Source: Brachybacterium sp. Z12 (lineage in GTDB: Bacteria > Actinomycetota > Actinomycetes > Actinomycetales > Dermabacteraceae). Taken from it: 64,000 nucleotides of DNA. The stretch is from assembly GCF_014400405.1 (NCBI RefSeq), contig NZ_CP060496.1, positions 1,860,001 to 1,924,000 on the forward strand, read 5' to 3'. The number at the start of each line of letters is the position of its first letter. Within the stretch, counting starts at the first letter, position 1. Below are positions 1-8,711 of the stretch, in pieces. The notes under the pieces were generated by a model. The model searched no databases. It was given only the letters and a program-made list of their open reading frames with translations, and was not told where the DNA came from. The translations under genes were made by a program, and so were the position numbers.

Positions 1-69
1 ACGCCACTCGTTCCGGCTCACGAGATCACAAGCGAGGATCACTTCATCGCGCGTCCAGTCCCAAGCCAT
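1..69 (-). CDS. N-terminus of HNH endonuclease-like protein (partial)
   Basis: Only the first 23 codons are in the window; the gene runs off the left edge. It starts at ATG 69-67 and opens with MAWDWTRDEVILACDLV. This W-T-R-[DE]-E-x-I-L-A-C-D-L-V opening is one I associate with small actinobacterial HNH endonuclease proteins linked to mobile or restriction loci. The catalytic HNH residues would lie outside the window, so the function is inferred from the N-terminus alone. The integrase stub at 299-442 lies just upstream and supports a mobile-element setting. Positions 70-298 hold no gene that I can recognise. Confidence 0.5.
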   Translation of the reverse strand, partial: MAWDWTRDEVILACDLVSRNEWR

Positions 70-298
70 GCTCGGAGTCTACGTGAGCGCCGATAGACTC
101 ACAGACGATGAAAGCACCAGCGGCAGAGGGAGTTCGTGCGCTGCTCGAGCCGCTCTCGCTCACCCAAGACGCTATTGCACGGTAGATGCACGAATACACA
201 TAACCGCAGGTCACAGGCTCTATCAGCTGTACTACGACATCTGAGTCGTACGCCCTGGTGACCTGCTAGTTCACCGACCGCGTGTCCTCAGAATGTCC

Positions 299-442
299 TC
301 ACATCGCCGTGCGGTCCGCCAGAACCTTCTGGATGGCGGACCGCACGGCGTCTTCCATGTCCGGCCAGAGGTGCGCGTGAACGTCCAGCGTGGTCATCGC
401 TGAGCCGTGCCGTAGAAGCGCCCGGTCCCCCTTCACAGGCAG
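299..442 (-). pseudogene. C-terminal remnant of a tyrosine-type phage integrase
   Basis: A 47-codon open stretch ending in TGA at 301-299 contains LLRHGSAMTTLDVHAHLWPD followed by an acidic-basic helix (MEDAVRSAIQKVLADR). In actinobacterial phage and integrative-element tyrosine recombinases the C-terminus reads 'LGHASxxTTLDxYGHLWPD', with the catalytic tyrosine in the position occupied here by H in V-H-A-H. The catalytic Tyr is therefore replaced, and the rest of the integrase is missing upstream. The coding trace stops about 7 bp from the stop codon of the SnoaL-like gene, so the element ended abruptly there. I see no tRNA or repeat that would mark an attachment site. It is read as a dead relic of an integrated element. 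Confidence 0.7.
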
Positions 443-448
443 CGACCC

Positions 449-1191
449 TCAGCCGTCGGTGCGCTCTGCCGCGGGCCGGGTGCCGGGCATCCAGAGGTAC
501 TGGATCTGCTCCATGACCGGTTGGCGCTGGGTGTTCTGGAAGGAGGCGACCTTCCACTGCTCGCCCTCGCGCACGAGGCTATAGGTCTGCACCTTGGTCA
601 GCTCGCCCGGGTCCTCACCTTCGTAGTTGTCGCCCCTGGTGGTCAGGACGGCCACCTCGGAGGTGAGCATCCGCAGCTCAAGGAAGCGGTCGGCGAGCTG
701 CGTGTCGGCCAGCACGTCGTCGAACAGGGCGGCGTGGGAGCCCACGATGTCCTCGCGTCCGCTGTAATAAGTGCCCGCAAAGGTGGTGTAGGTAGCGTCC
801 TCGGTGAACTCGGCCCCATAGGCTTCTGCATCCTGCCCGGCCCAGGCCGTGGACAGAGCATCGAGGGTGCCGCAGATCGACTCCCTGGCGGCCGACTCCT
901 CGCCGGCGGAGAGCTGACTGCTGGTGGGCACCTGCAGGCAGTTCTCGACCCCGGTGGCCTGCACAGTGCTCGACGTCGAGAGCCAGGCGTACCCACCGGC
1001 TCCCACCAGGGCGAGGAGCCCGACGACAGCGCCGGCGGCGGTCAGCAGTCGGCGTCGCCCGCGGAGGGCCCCGCGCGGTCCTGCTGCGGACCCGAGCTCC
1101 TCCGTGCGGGCCCCGGCACCACCGTCGGCCGCCGGGTCGGGATGTATGGGGTCTTCGTCGCGTACACGCTGGGGGCCTCGAGATTCGTCAT
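449..1191 (-). CDS. Membrane-anchored SnoaL-like (SgcJ/EcaC-type) protein, frameshifted near the N-terminus
   Basis: Reconstructed length is about 247 residues: a cytoplasmic proline- and arginine-rich head, one transmembrane helix (LLTAAGAVVGLLALVGAGGY, roughly residues 60-80), then an extracellular domain. That domain carries the NTF2-like pattern of SgcJ/EcaC proteins: a conserved helix (ICGTLDALSTAWAGQDAEAYGAEF), then T-Y-x-T-F-x-G, and a C-terminal 'W-K-V-A-S-F-Q-N-T'. The ATG at 1191-1189 follows GGAGA and opens a natural-looking start (MTNLEAPSVYATKTPYIPTR). The reading frame shifts near 1108-1114, in a GGGGCCCC run, to reach the main domain; one missing base explains it. The gene is divergent from the MarR gene and shares its palindrome-rich intergenic region. 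Substrate and reaction are unknown. Confidence 0.7.
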
Positions 1192-1237
1192 GGTGTCTCC
1201 GTTCGGTGAGCGCCTCATGGACTATGATTGCCGCCAT

Positions 1238-1265
1238 GCAATCATTGCTGGCATGCAACTATTGC
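1238..1265. promoter_or_regulatory. Pair of palindromes, candidate MarR operators
   Basis: Two 11-bp palindromes of form GCAAnnnTTGC lie in the divergent promoter region: GCAATCATTGC at 1238-1248 and GCAACTATTGC at 1255-1265, 17 bp apart start to start. A further perfect 8-bp inverted repeat, ATGATTGC at 1224-1231 and GCAATCAT at 1238-1245, overlaps the first. TTGC/GCAA-type palindromes between a MarR gene and its divergent neighbour are typical of autoregulated MarR operators. Binding is inferred. Confidence 0.5.
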
Positions 1266-1308
1266 GCAAGAGGTACCCTTTGAGGGCCACCGAGACCCCG
1301 GAGGGACC

Positions 1309-1751
1309 ATGAACCCCGACCCCGCCCAGCGCGGCCACAACCTCGATCGCGAGTACCGGTACTACCTCTCGGCGGTCACCCAGTTCCATCTCGCCGCGGC
1401 GGAGGCCGGCGGTCTCCACCCCACGGACTATCAGGCCAGCAGCATCCTGGACCTCGACGGTCCGCTCACCTCCGGTCAGCTCTCACAGCGGCTCGGGCTC
1501 TCCCCAGTGCCACCACCCGGGTCATCGACCGTCTGATCACCGCAGGCATCGCCGAGCGCAACCCGGACGAGGCAGATCGGCGCCGCGTGATGGTGGCCCA
1601 CACCGGCCACCTGCCTGCTGCGGTCATGGACCGTCTGGCGCAGGTCCGCGATCCCATCGCGCAGGTGGTCACCGATCTGAGCGAGGAGCAGCGCCAGGGG
1701 CTCATGGAGTACTTCCAGGCAGCGGCGAAGGCCTATCGTGACGGGTCCTGA
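1309..1751 (+). CDS. MarR family transcriptional regulator (frameshifted)
   Basis: The protein is about 147 residues once repaired. The N-terminal part (residues 1-64) ends in the winged-helix entry SILDLDGPLTSGQLSQRLGLS. The second part, one frame over, continues GATTRVIDRLITAGIAERNP and then DEADRRRVMVAHT, the beta-wing signature D-x-R-[SR]-[RV] of MarR proteins. A C-terminal dimerisation helix follows (EEQRQGLMEYFQAAAKAY). The frame breaks near 1505, where one G is missing from what should read CCAGGTGCC. The ATG at 1309 is chosen because the upstream ORF has no recognisable MarR sequence. It is divergent from the SnoaL-like gene and probably represses it and itself through the palindromes at 1238-1265. 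The ligand is unknown. Confidence 0.8.
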
Positions 1752-1868
1752 ACACCCCTGACCGGTGCCATCGCTGCGCGCCCGGTTCATCGGGCCTGTT
1801 CCACCCGGAATGGCGGCCCTGGGCGGACGCGATTGGCCCCAACGGCTCGGAGGGTATGGAATAGGGGT

Positions 1869-2195
1869 ATGAGCAGCATCGAGATCACAGTCATCGACCG
1901 CGAAGGCGTCAAGACCCCGGGCGTGGAGTGGGAGGACGGCGAGTCCCTCATGGAGTGCCTCGTCCGCAACAGCTTCCCGATCCTCGCGATCTGCGGCGGC
2001 AACGCGTCATGTTCCACCTGCCACTCCTTCCTCGACGAGGTCTCCTTCGAGACCGCCGGCGAGATCGACGAGGACGAGGCCGATGTGCTGGACAGCCTCA
2101 CCGAGTCGGAGCGCGAGCCCACCTCGCGGCTGACCTGCCAGATCCCCTGGGACATGGATCTCGAGGGTGCCGTGGTGCGCATCGGGCCGTTCTGA
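1869..2195 (+). CDS. 2Fe-2S ferredoxin
   Basis: This is a 108-residue plant/vertebrate-type [2Fe-2S] ferredoxin. Cluster ligands are visible as C-G-G-N-A-S-C-S-T-C (C-x5-C-x2-C, about residues 42-51) and a distal Cys in LTCQIPW (about residue 86). Length and spacing match putidaredoxin/adrenodoxin-type electron carriers that feed cytochrome P450s or other oxygenases, or that act in Fe-S assembly. The ATG at 1869 follows a short A/G-rich stretch; an upstream in-frame start at 1833 adds only unconserved residues. No reductase or P450 lies beside it, so the redox partner cannot be told from this window. Confidence 0.9.
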   Translation: MSSIEITVIDREGVKTPGVEWEDGESLMECLVRNSFPILAICGGNASCSTCHSFLDEVSFETAGEIDEDEADVLDSLTESEREPTSRLTCQIPWDMDLEGAVVRIGPF

Positions 2196-2219
2196 GCCTC
2201 GAAGCCGGGAGCCGGCTGA

Positions 2220-2708
2220 TCAGAGCAGTGGCAGCGCCCAGCTGACCAGCACAACGGACATCGCTGCGCCGAGCGCCAGCGCCGGTGGCACCAGCGCCCG
2301 TTGCCACGGGCCCAGCCGCTGCCAGCGGGACACGGCTCGCAGGGTCCATGCCGCACCGAGCAGCAGCTGGATCAGGGTGAGCACGCGCAGGCCCCAGATT
2401 GCCGGGCCCTCGGCACGGATCCAGCCGACGGTCGGGGCGGTCAGGACCGACAGCGGCAGCAGCACTGTCGCTCCCACCAGGGCGAGGCTCGCCAGCACCC
2501 AGGCGGCGGCGAACACGCTGGACACCGCCGGGGGCGGCTCCACGCCTCGGCGGCGATGCCACCATGCTCGTACTGCGCCGCAGAGGACGACCACGGCGGT
2601 CAGAAGAGTCCCGAGGACAGCGACGAGCACGAATCTCTGATCAGCCCACCAGGGCGCCGGGGTCATGGTCTGCTGCAGCATGGCCCGATTGCTGCGCAGC
2701 ACGGTCAC
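2220..2708 (-). CDS. Four-helix membrane protein of unknown function
   Basis: This 162-residue protein has four predicted transmembrane segments, about residues 28-50 (VLVAVLGTLLTAVVVLCGAV), 65-90, 100-120 and 135-160, and no catalytic motif I recognise. Its GTG start at 2708-2706 overlaps the TGA of the upstream hydrolase gene by 4 bp (GTGA), so the two are almost certainly translated together. An ATG-initiated reading inside the hydrolase is possible but lacks a ribosome site. It may help anchor or support the coupled hydrolase; that is inference from position only. Confidence 0.65.
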   Translation of the reverse strand: MTVLRSNRAMLQQTMTPAPWWADQRFVLVAVLGTLLTAVVVLCGAVRAWWHRRRGVEPPPAVSSVFAAAWVLASLALVGATVLLPLSVLTAPTVGWIRAEGPAIWGLRVLTLIQLLLGAAWTLRAVSRWQRLGPWQRALVPPALALGAAMSVVLVSWALPLL

Positions 2709-4207
2709 TCCCCGTCCTCCGTGGTGACCGCGGCGAGGCACCCCTGCCTGTCGCACCAGCGTCCGGGCGTCTGCGAGGGCGTCAGCCTCCGTTCGCCCAG
2801 GAGCACGTCATCCCCATCGCGCGTGACGGTGATCTGTCCCGTGACGGTGCGCAGCAGCAGCTCTGGTCCCCGCCCTGCGAACAGGCGCTCCTGGTGGGTG
2901 CCGACGGGATCGGCCGGGGCGAGCGGTTCGGCCCAGGGAGGGGTGATCGTGGCCATCCCGTCGCGCGGCATCGGTTCGCGCTCGGCGCGGCGGCTCCTGG
3001 CGGTCCAGTCCGCGAGGGTGTCGAGCACGGCGGTGGTGAATTCGGCGGCCTGAGGATCCTCGGTGGTGACGGCCACGAACACGCCGATCTCGGCCTCAGG
3101 GATGAGGGCGAGCCAGGCCAGCCCGTTGGCACCGGCGTGCTCGAGCACCGGCACCCCTGAGCGCCAGTTCTCGAAGAACACCTGAGTGTGTCCGCCTCCC
3201 CCGTGCGCGGGACGCACCGCGACCGTGGTGGCCTGTTCGACCACCGGGTCCGGAAGCGGGCTGTTCTCGGCGACCAGGGCGGTCAGCAGTGCGGAGGCAT
3301 CCTGCAGCGACCAGGTGAGCATCGCCGCCGGCGTCTCGGGCACGGCCGGCCAGGGAGACGCGACCCACTGCTCACCGTCCTTGGCCATCAGCGCCACGTC
3401 GCCGGTGGCGGTCGCCCCCTCGAAGCCGGCGGTGTCGGCGCCGACAGGCTCCAGCACCCAGTCCGTGGTGGCCTGCTCGAACGAAGTGTTGGTGGCCTCC
3501 TCGATCATCGCGCCCAGCATGGTGTGGGCCTGCAGCGGTGAATAGTGCAGGCCCGCGTCGGCGGGATGGGTCAGCACCGGCGGGTTCTGCTCCAGCAGCC
3601 CCTGCAGGTCGGTGGGCGGCGGGTCCGGCAGGGCCGGGTGGACCAGCAGCGGTTCGCTGAGCCCCGAGTGATGGGTCAGCAGATGCCGTCCTGTGACGGG
3701 CCCGGCCACCGCGGGGTCGCGTCGGTCCGTCACCGCCACCTGGTCGCGCACGTCGGCGTCGAGGTCCAGCAGACCTTCGTCGTGCAGGCGCAGCGCGGTC
3801 AGGGAGGTGACCACCTTGGAGACCGACGCGACGGGGGTGCGCGATGCCGGGGTGAGAGGCGTGCGGGAGAGCGGATCAGCCCATCCGCCGGTCTCGGTGA
3901 GGAGGGCTCCCTTGGGGCCGACGACGGTCACCATCGCTCCCGGGGTGGTGACCCCGACGTGCTCCTCCAACAGGACGTCGATCTCCTGCTGCAGTTCCTG
4001 GGACCCGTCGCCCGTGTCGTCGAGGTCTGGCGGTACCGCAACGCTCGGCGGCAGACCCAGTGCGATCAGCATCGTGACGAGCGCGATCACCGGCAGCATC
4101 GGTCGAGCCACTGGCAGGGACACGGAGGAGGTCATGCCAGCAGTGTGCTCCCGGTGCTCCTCGGCCGCCTCCTGCGAAGGTGCAGGATCCGGGTCCTGCA
4201 AAGGCAT
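2705..4207 (-). CDS. Exported serine hydrolase, beta-lactamase family (class C-like)
   Basis: The 500-residue protein has a hydrophobic export or anchor segment (about residues 36-57) followed by a beta-lactamase-fold domain. The catalytic S-x-x-K is SVSK (in VASVSKVVTSLTALRL), the second motif is Y-S-P in GLHYSPLQAHTMLGAMIEEA, and the third is H-A-G-A-N-G in place of K-T-G. This is the pattern of class C-like esterases, D-aminopeptidases and penicillin-binding-related proteins rather than a dedicated antibiotic lactamase. The start at 4207 is preferred over the Met at 4135 because GGAGG lies 6 bp upstream (4214-4218). The C-terminal 80 residues form a beta-rich tail with two Cys (WCDRQGC). 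It is coupled to the membrane protein at 2220-2708. Confidence 0.8.
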   Translation of the reverse strand: MPLQDPDPAPSQEAAEEHREHTAGMTSSVSLPVARPMLPVIALVTMLIALGLPPSVAVPPDLDDTGDGSQELQQEIDVLLEEHVGVTTPGAMVTVVGPKGALLTETGGWADPLSRTPLTPASRTPVASVSKVVTSLTALRLHDEGLLDLDADVRDQVAVTDRRDPAVAGPVTGRHLLTHHSGLSEPLLVHPALPDPPPTDLQGLLEQNPPVLTHPADAGLHYSPLQAHTMLGAMIEEATNTSFEQATTDWVLEPVGADTAGFEGATATGDVALMAKDGEQWVASPWPAVPETPAAMLTWSLQDASALLTALVAENSPLPDPVVEQATTVAVRPAHGGGGHTQVFFENWRSGVPVLEHAGANGLAWLALIPEAEIGVFVAVTTEDPQAAEFTTAVLDTLADWTARSRRAEREPMPRDGMATITPPWAEPLAPADPVGTHQERLFAGRGPELLLRTVTGQITVTRDGDDVLLGERRLTPSQTPGRWCDRQGCLAAVTTEDGE

Positions 4208-4246
4208 GAGCCGCCTCCGTCCGGCGGGGTCTTCTACGCCGCGGGC

Positions 4247-5913
4247 CTACCCCGCCACCAGATCCCGGCGGCGCAGGAGCAGCAGACCGGCCACCACGAG
4301 CACTACGGCTCCCCGCCCATCAGCGCGAGCGGCGCGAACTCGAGGTCCTCTGAGGGGACGAGCGAGACGTGCTCGAGGGGCGAGACGTCCCGCGCCCACT
4401 GGGGCAGGCCGAGCAGGTCGCCGAGGAAGGTGACCAGGGCAGCCCAGATCACCAGCAGCCAGGCCAGGCCGGTGGCGCGCAGCCGCAGCCCGAACAGTGC
4501 CAGGGCGAGCGCGCCGCACAGGGCGATCGCCGGCAGATAGGCGAGGGAGGCCGCGGTCATCTCGCCGATCCAGGCCCAGTCCTCGGTCGCCTGCCAGACG
4601 CCGAGGCCCACGCCGAGGCCGAGCAGCACCTGCATCACGGCGACCTCCACCAGCACCACCAGGTACCAGAGCAGGGCGAGCAGGGTTCGGGAGGTGCCGG
4701 CCAGCAGCAGGCCGGCGAGCCGGCCCTCGAGCTCCTCGGTGCGCATCCGCAGCACCCCGGAGACGATGAGCGCCACGGGCCCGATGGTCAGCATGGTCAG
4801 CACGAAGGCGGCGAAGGAGCCGGTGAGGTCCTCCGCGGTGATCGGCGCCCACTCCCCGATCGCCGGCATCTGCTCCACGAAATCCGTCAGCGAGGAGGCG
4901 AGGGAGCCGAAGGCAATCGCGAACAGGAACAGGCCGATGCCCCAGGCGAGCATGCCGGGGGTGACCAGGCGGCGGGTCAGTCCTCCCGGGGCGAGGAGAG
5001 CGGAGGAGGCCGTGGGGGTGCCGTTACGTGCCGCGCGCAGGCCGGCGCCCACGTCACGTCGCCTCGACAGCGCGGCGGCGAGCACGAGCAGCACCACGAT
5101 CGCCGTGAGCGAGACCAGCAGCGGCCACCAGCGCAGATCGACGTAGACCCGGGTCTGCTGCGCCCAGGCCAGCGGCGAGAACCAGGACAGCCATGAGCCC
5201 TGACGGTCCATCACGTCGCCGATGCCCCGCACCATGAACGCGATCGCGAGGAACCCAAGGGCCATTCCGCTGGCGGTCCCCGCGTTCTCGGTGATCTGCG
5301 CGGTGACCATGGCGATCGCGGCGAAGACGAGTCCGGTCAGCGCGGTCGCGAGCCCCAGCGCGAGCGAGTCGGTGACCGGGCCGCCGCTCATCAGCGCACC
5401 CGCGGCAACGGCGGCGCCCACGGCGAGGTTCGCCAGCGTGACGATCACCAGGGCCGCCAGCGGAGGTGCGAGCCGGCCCGTGGGCAGCGCCCGGATCATC
5501 TCCAGCCGGCCGGACTGCTCCTCCGCCCTCGTATGGCGGACGGCCAGCAGCACGCTCATGATCGCTCCCGCGATGAGCACGTACAGCAGCAGCTCGTTGG
5601 CGACCATCGCCCAGAAGGTGTAGCTGTCCTCCGCGAAGTAAGGGCCGGTCATCATCACGGCCGAAGGGTTATCCAGCAGCATCGCCCGGGCATCGAGGGC
5701 GCCCTGATCGGGATAGGCCTCCTCCATCGCGAGGATCGAGGCGGGCACGAGGGCGAGCATCGCGAGCGTCCAGATGATGATCTGGCGGCGCGAGATCCGT
5801 CCGTAGAGCCGCACCAGGGAGCCCAGGCCGGTCAGGGCCGACGCCGGTGCGACGTCCCGCCGGTGGGACTGCGGCGCAGCAGCTGCGGGGCGGTGCGCCG
5901 CGGGGGCGTTCAT
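4247..5913 (-). CDS. ABC-2 type exporter permease, large polyketide-antibiotic-exporter type (frameshifted at the end)
   Basis: This permease has about 555 residues and around twelve hydrophobic segments arranged as two repeated six-helix halves, the layout of actinobacterial ABC-2 permeases annotated as exporters of polyketide antibiotics. The first half begins RRQIIIWTLAMLALVPASI and the second GGLTRRLVTPGMLAWGIGLF. The main frame stops at 4303, but one base is missing from a GGGG run near 4310; the adjacent frame supplies the last helix (AVVLVVAGLLLLRRRDLVAG), ending at 4247. The start overlaps the ATPase stop by 4 bp. With the ATPase it should form a drug or lipid exporter controlled by the TetR gene upstream. 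The substrate is not evident. Confidence 0.85.
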
Positions 5914-6880
5914 GAGGACCCCTCAGCTGCTGCGGCCTGTGCGGAGAGGTCGTCCCCGTAGTGGCGCAGAAACAGGTCCTCCAGGGAGGGAGGCGTGATC
6001 GTCAGCGCGGTGACCTCCATGCGGGTCAGCACGGGGAGCACGTCGTGCATGGCGCCGTCGTCGATGTCGAAGTGGAGCCGTCCGTGCTCGGCGACGAGAT
6101 CATGCACGCCGTCCATCGTGGCCAGACCGGTGGGGTCGGCGGTGGTGGTCGCCGCGACGGTGGAACGAGTGAGGTGGCGCAGCTGATCCAGGGTGCCGGA
6201 TTCGACGTCCCTGCCGGCGCGGATGATGGTCACCGTGTCGCAGAGCTTCTCGACCTCGGCGAGGATATGGCTGGACAGCAGCACCGTGCGCCCGTCGGCG
6301 CGCAAACGCGCGACCTCCTCGGTGAAGATCGCCTCCATCAGCGGATCCAGCCCTGAAGTCGGCTCATCCATGATGTAGAGGTCCACGTCGCGGGAGAGCG
6401 CGGCGACCAGAGACACCTTCTGCCGGTTGCCCTTGGAGTAGGTGCGCGAGCGCTTGGTGGGGTCGAGCTCGAAGCGGTCGATGAGCTCCCCGCGTCGGCG
6501 GCGGTGCGCCGCGCCCTTCTCCCCGCGCGTGAGCACGTCGATCGCCTCTCCCCGGTGAGGTTCGGCCAGAGGTTCGTGTCCCCGGGGACGTAGGCGAGGC
6601 GCTGATGGATATCCACCGCTTCCCGCCAGGGATCCTTCCCGAGCACCTCAGCACTGCCGGAGGAGCCCCTCAGCAGTCCGAGCAGGACGCGGATGGTGGT
6701 CGACTTCCCGGCGCCGTTGGGGCCGAGGAAACCGGTGACCTGCCCACGGGGCACGGTCAGGCTGAATCCGTCGAGAGCACGGGTGGAGCCGAAGACCTTG
6801 GTGAGGTCACGGACCACCACGGCTGCGTCGGTGGCGGTGGCAGTGGTCGGATCGTGCGCTGGGGTGTCGTTGCGTTTCAT
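5910..6880 (-). CDS. ABC transporter ATP-binding protein (drug-exporter type, frameshifted)
   Basis: The repaired protein is about 323 residues. Visible motifs are Walker [10 protein letters not shown] (about residues 53-61), signature YSKGNRQKV (in place of LSGGQ, usual for this exporter class), Walker [14 protein letters not shown], and switch histidine in [15 protein letters not shown]-terminal accessory domain of about 90 residues follows. The frame breaks near 6548, where one G is lost so that [11 protein letters not shown] is disrupted. Both ends overlap neighbours by ATGA: the TetR stop upstream and the permease start downstream. It powers the permease at 4247-5913. Confidence 0.88.
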
Positions 6881-7539
6881 GGCGTCTTCCCATCGGTCGT
6901 CGGAGTGGTGCGATCGGCGTCGGGGCGGGCGGCGAGGTAGGCGTCGAGCATGGAACTGTCGGTCAGCAGGGGGACTGTGTAGAGCTCGAGGAGCGGGACC
7001 AGGAGCGCATCGGTGTAGCCGCGCAGCCAGGCGGGGAGCTCCTCGAGGTCGAGCTGGTCGCGCTGGGCGGGAAGCTGGAGCAGGAGCGCCCCCAGCGCCA
7101 TCTCGGTGAGCACCCGGGCGCGGGCCACGGGATCCCTGCTGGGGTTGATCACCCCGGCCTCCTCCCCCTGCGCGAAGTACTCCACGGCGTGGGCGGCGAA
7201 ATCCTCGACGAGCTGGATCGCGAGTGGGCCGCCGTCCTGCAGTCGGCGCAGCACGTATCCGACCACCGGGGCGTAGCGCTCGGCCTCCGCGAGCTGCGCG
7301 AGCATCACGCCCGCGCCGCCGGAGAACACCTCCTGCTTGCTGTCGCGGGTGACCTCGAGAGCGCGCTGGTCGCAGGCTTCCAGCAGCTGAGCGCGGGATC
7401 CGTAATGGTGGATGATCAGGCCCGCGCTGACCCCGGCATCCTGGGCGACGGCGCGCAGGGGTGCGCCCAGCCCGTCCACCGCGAAGCGGCGCAGCGCGGC
7501 CTGGAGGATGCGCTCCTCTGCGGGTGGGGTGATGTCCAT
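6877..7539 (-). CDS. TetR family transcriptional regulator
   Basis: This 220-residue protein has an N-terminal TetR helix-turn-helix: [49 protein letters not shown] (about residues 8-56), with the core A-x-x-A-G-V-S-x-G-x-[IL]-x-x-[HY]-[FY] clear. The rest is an all-helical ligand domain (DUF-type, unassigned). The ATG at 7539 has GGGAG a few bases upstream; longer readings add nothing conserved. It heads a three-gene operon with the ABC exporter (4-bp overlaps), so it probably senses the exported compound or a related stress and represses the operon. The repeats at 7561-7595 just upstream are the candidate operator. Confidence 0.88.
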   Translation of the reverse strand: MDITPPAEERILQAALRRFAVDGLGAPLRAVAQDAGVSAGLIIHHYGSRAQLLEACDQRALEVTRDSKQEVFSGGAGVMLAQLAEAERYAPVVGYVLRRLQDGGPLAIQLVEDFAAHAVEYFAQGEEAGVINPSRDPVARARVLTEMALGALLLQLPAQRDQLDLEELPAWLRGYTDALLVPLLELYTVPLLTDSSMLDAYLAARPDADRTTPTTDGKTP

Positions 7540-7560
7540 GGGGCTCCCTCGCACTACGGC

Positions 7561-7595
7561 TGAACGGGTGTTCAATAGGCTATACACGTGTTCAA
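7561..7595. promoter_or_regulatory. Candidate TetR operator and promoter region
   Basis: TGAAC at 7561-7565 and GTTCA at 7570-7574 form a 5-bp inverted repeat with a 4-bp spacer. The octamer GTGTTCAA occurs at 7568-7575 and again at 7588-7595, exactly 20 bp (two helical turns) apart, and ACACGTGT at 7584-7591 is itself palindromic. All of this lies 22-56 bp upstream of the TetR start codon, the usual place for autoregulation. Binding is inferred. Confidence 0.45.
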
Positions 7596-7657
7596 CGCAG
7601 GGCAAGGGGTTCTGGCTGGCAATGCAGGCGCTGGCGAGCCAGGCCCGCCGTCAGGGG

Positions 7658-8575
7658 TCAGCCCAGAGTGTCGATCCCACCCTTGCTGCGCAGGAGCGAC
7701 AGCAGCAGGTCCTTGGGCCCGGAGGCCGCTTCGAGCGCACACTCGTCCGGCTCGAAGGACCAGGCGGCGCGCAAGGAGCGGAACACCTCGAACTCGGCGT
7801 CCCCGGTGCGCAGCGGCACCGCCTGATATCCGCCGGCCTCGGGCAGGTGGATGACGAAGGCGCCGGTCAGCTCGGGCATCTCGCGGGTGGTGCCGTCGTC
7901 GTCGAGCAGCAGTTCGGCGCGGCACACGGCGACGCCCTGCAGGGCGTAGTCCCCGCGCACCTTCTTCGAGGTCTTGATATCCGCGCTGAGCACGGTGTTG
8001 CCGATCCTCACGATCGCGTCGGTGGTGCCGGCGTAGCCCACGGTGTGGTTCACGACGGTCTGCTCGATCTCGAGGAACTCGGGCTGGTAGTCGTCCAGGA
8101 AGCGGCCGTAGCCGTCCAGCCGCACATCGGCGCGGGCGATCAGGGCCTGGGCGTCCTTCTCGGCAGAGAAGCAGCCCTGGGCGGCGCGCATCTGCTCGAT
8201 GATCTCGCCGATCCGTGCGGCGTCCGGCCGGGTGCCGCTGGTGCCCCAGTCCTCGCAGGCGGTGTGCACCAGGGTGCCGAAGTCCGCCGCGGAGCGGGTG
8301 TACTCCGGCGCTGCCGCGGCGATGCGCTTCTGGGCGCCCCAGCGGTCACGGGTCACGCGTGAGATCTCCCGCGGGGCCCGCTGCGGGTTGCGGTCCAGCC
8401 AGGCGTACATGTCCAGCGCCCGCTTGGAGGCCATCGTCGCGTACCAGCCCTGCAGGAAGTCCTTCGCCCGTGCACCGGCGACGGTGGTGATCGACGGGTA
8501 CATGAGCGGACCGTCCGGCTCGAGACGGTACATGCGGCCGCGCGGGGTATCAGCGCTGAGGGAGGGCGTGGTCAT
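7658..8575 (-). CDS. PD-(D/E)XK superfamily nuclease-like protein
   Basis: This 305-residue protein resembles RecB/Cas4-type nucleases. The active-site pattern is visible as GTTDAIVRIGNTVLSADIKTSKK: the D of T-D-A-I, then D-x-K in ADIKTSKK (about residues 195-220). An upstream conserved helix (FGTLVHTACEDW) carries the H typical of RecB-family domain motif I, and G-D-Y-A-L-Q (motif with Y/Q) follows. The ATG at 8575 has GAGGA 5 bp upstream; the longer ORF adds arginine-rich nonconserved sequence. It stands alone between the TetR operon and glnE, with no helicase or CRISPR genes nearby, so its role in DNA repair, recombination or defence is open. Confidence 0.7.
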   Translation of the reverse strand: MTTPSLSADTPRGRMYRLEPDGPLMYPSITTVAGARAKDFLQGWYATMASKRALDMYAWLDRNPQRAPREISRVTRDRWGAQKRIAAAAPEYTRSAADFGTLVHTACEDWGTSGTRPDAARIGEIIEQMRAAQGCFSAEKDAQALIARADVRLDGYGRFLDDYQPEFLEIEQTVVNHTVGYAGTTDAIVRIGNTVLSADIKTSKKVRGDYALQGVAVCRAELLLDDDGTTREMPELTGAFVIHLPEAGGYQAVPLRTGDAEFEVFRSLRAAWSFEPDECALEAASGPKDLLLSLLRSKGGIDTLG

Positions 8576-8711
8576 GAATCCTCGGGATGGCACGGGCGTC
8601 GCCGGGGCGACGGGGATGACGGACGACGACCACGGTACGCCGCGACCGGCTGGGCGGGGGCGAGCACTGGTCTGGACGCGCCGCAGCTCTCCCCGGATCA
8701 CATCGTGGCAT

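Noticed and set aside
2705..4207. Dedicated antibiotic-resistance beta-lactamase
   Set aside because: The third motif is H-A-G and the protein is large with a C-terminal extension, as in class C-like esterases and peptidases; resistance cannot be claimed from this.
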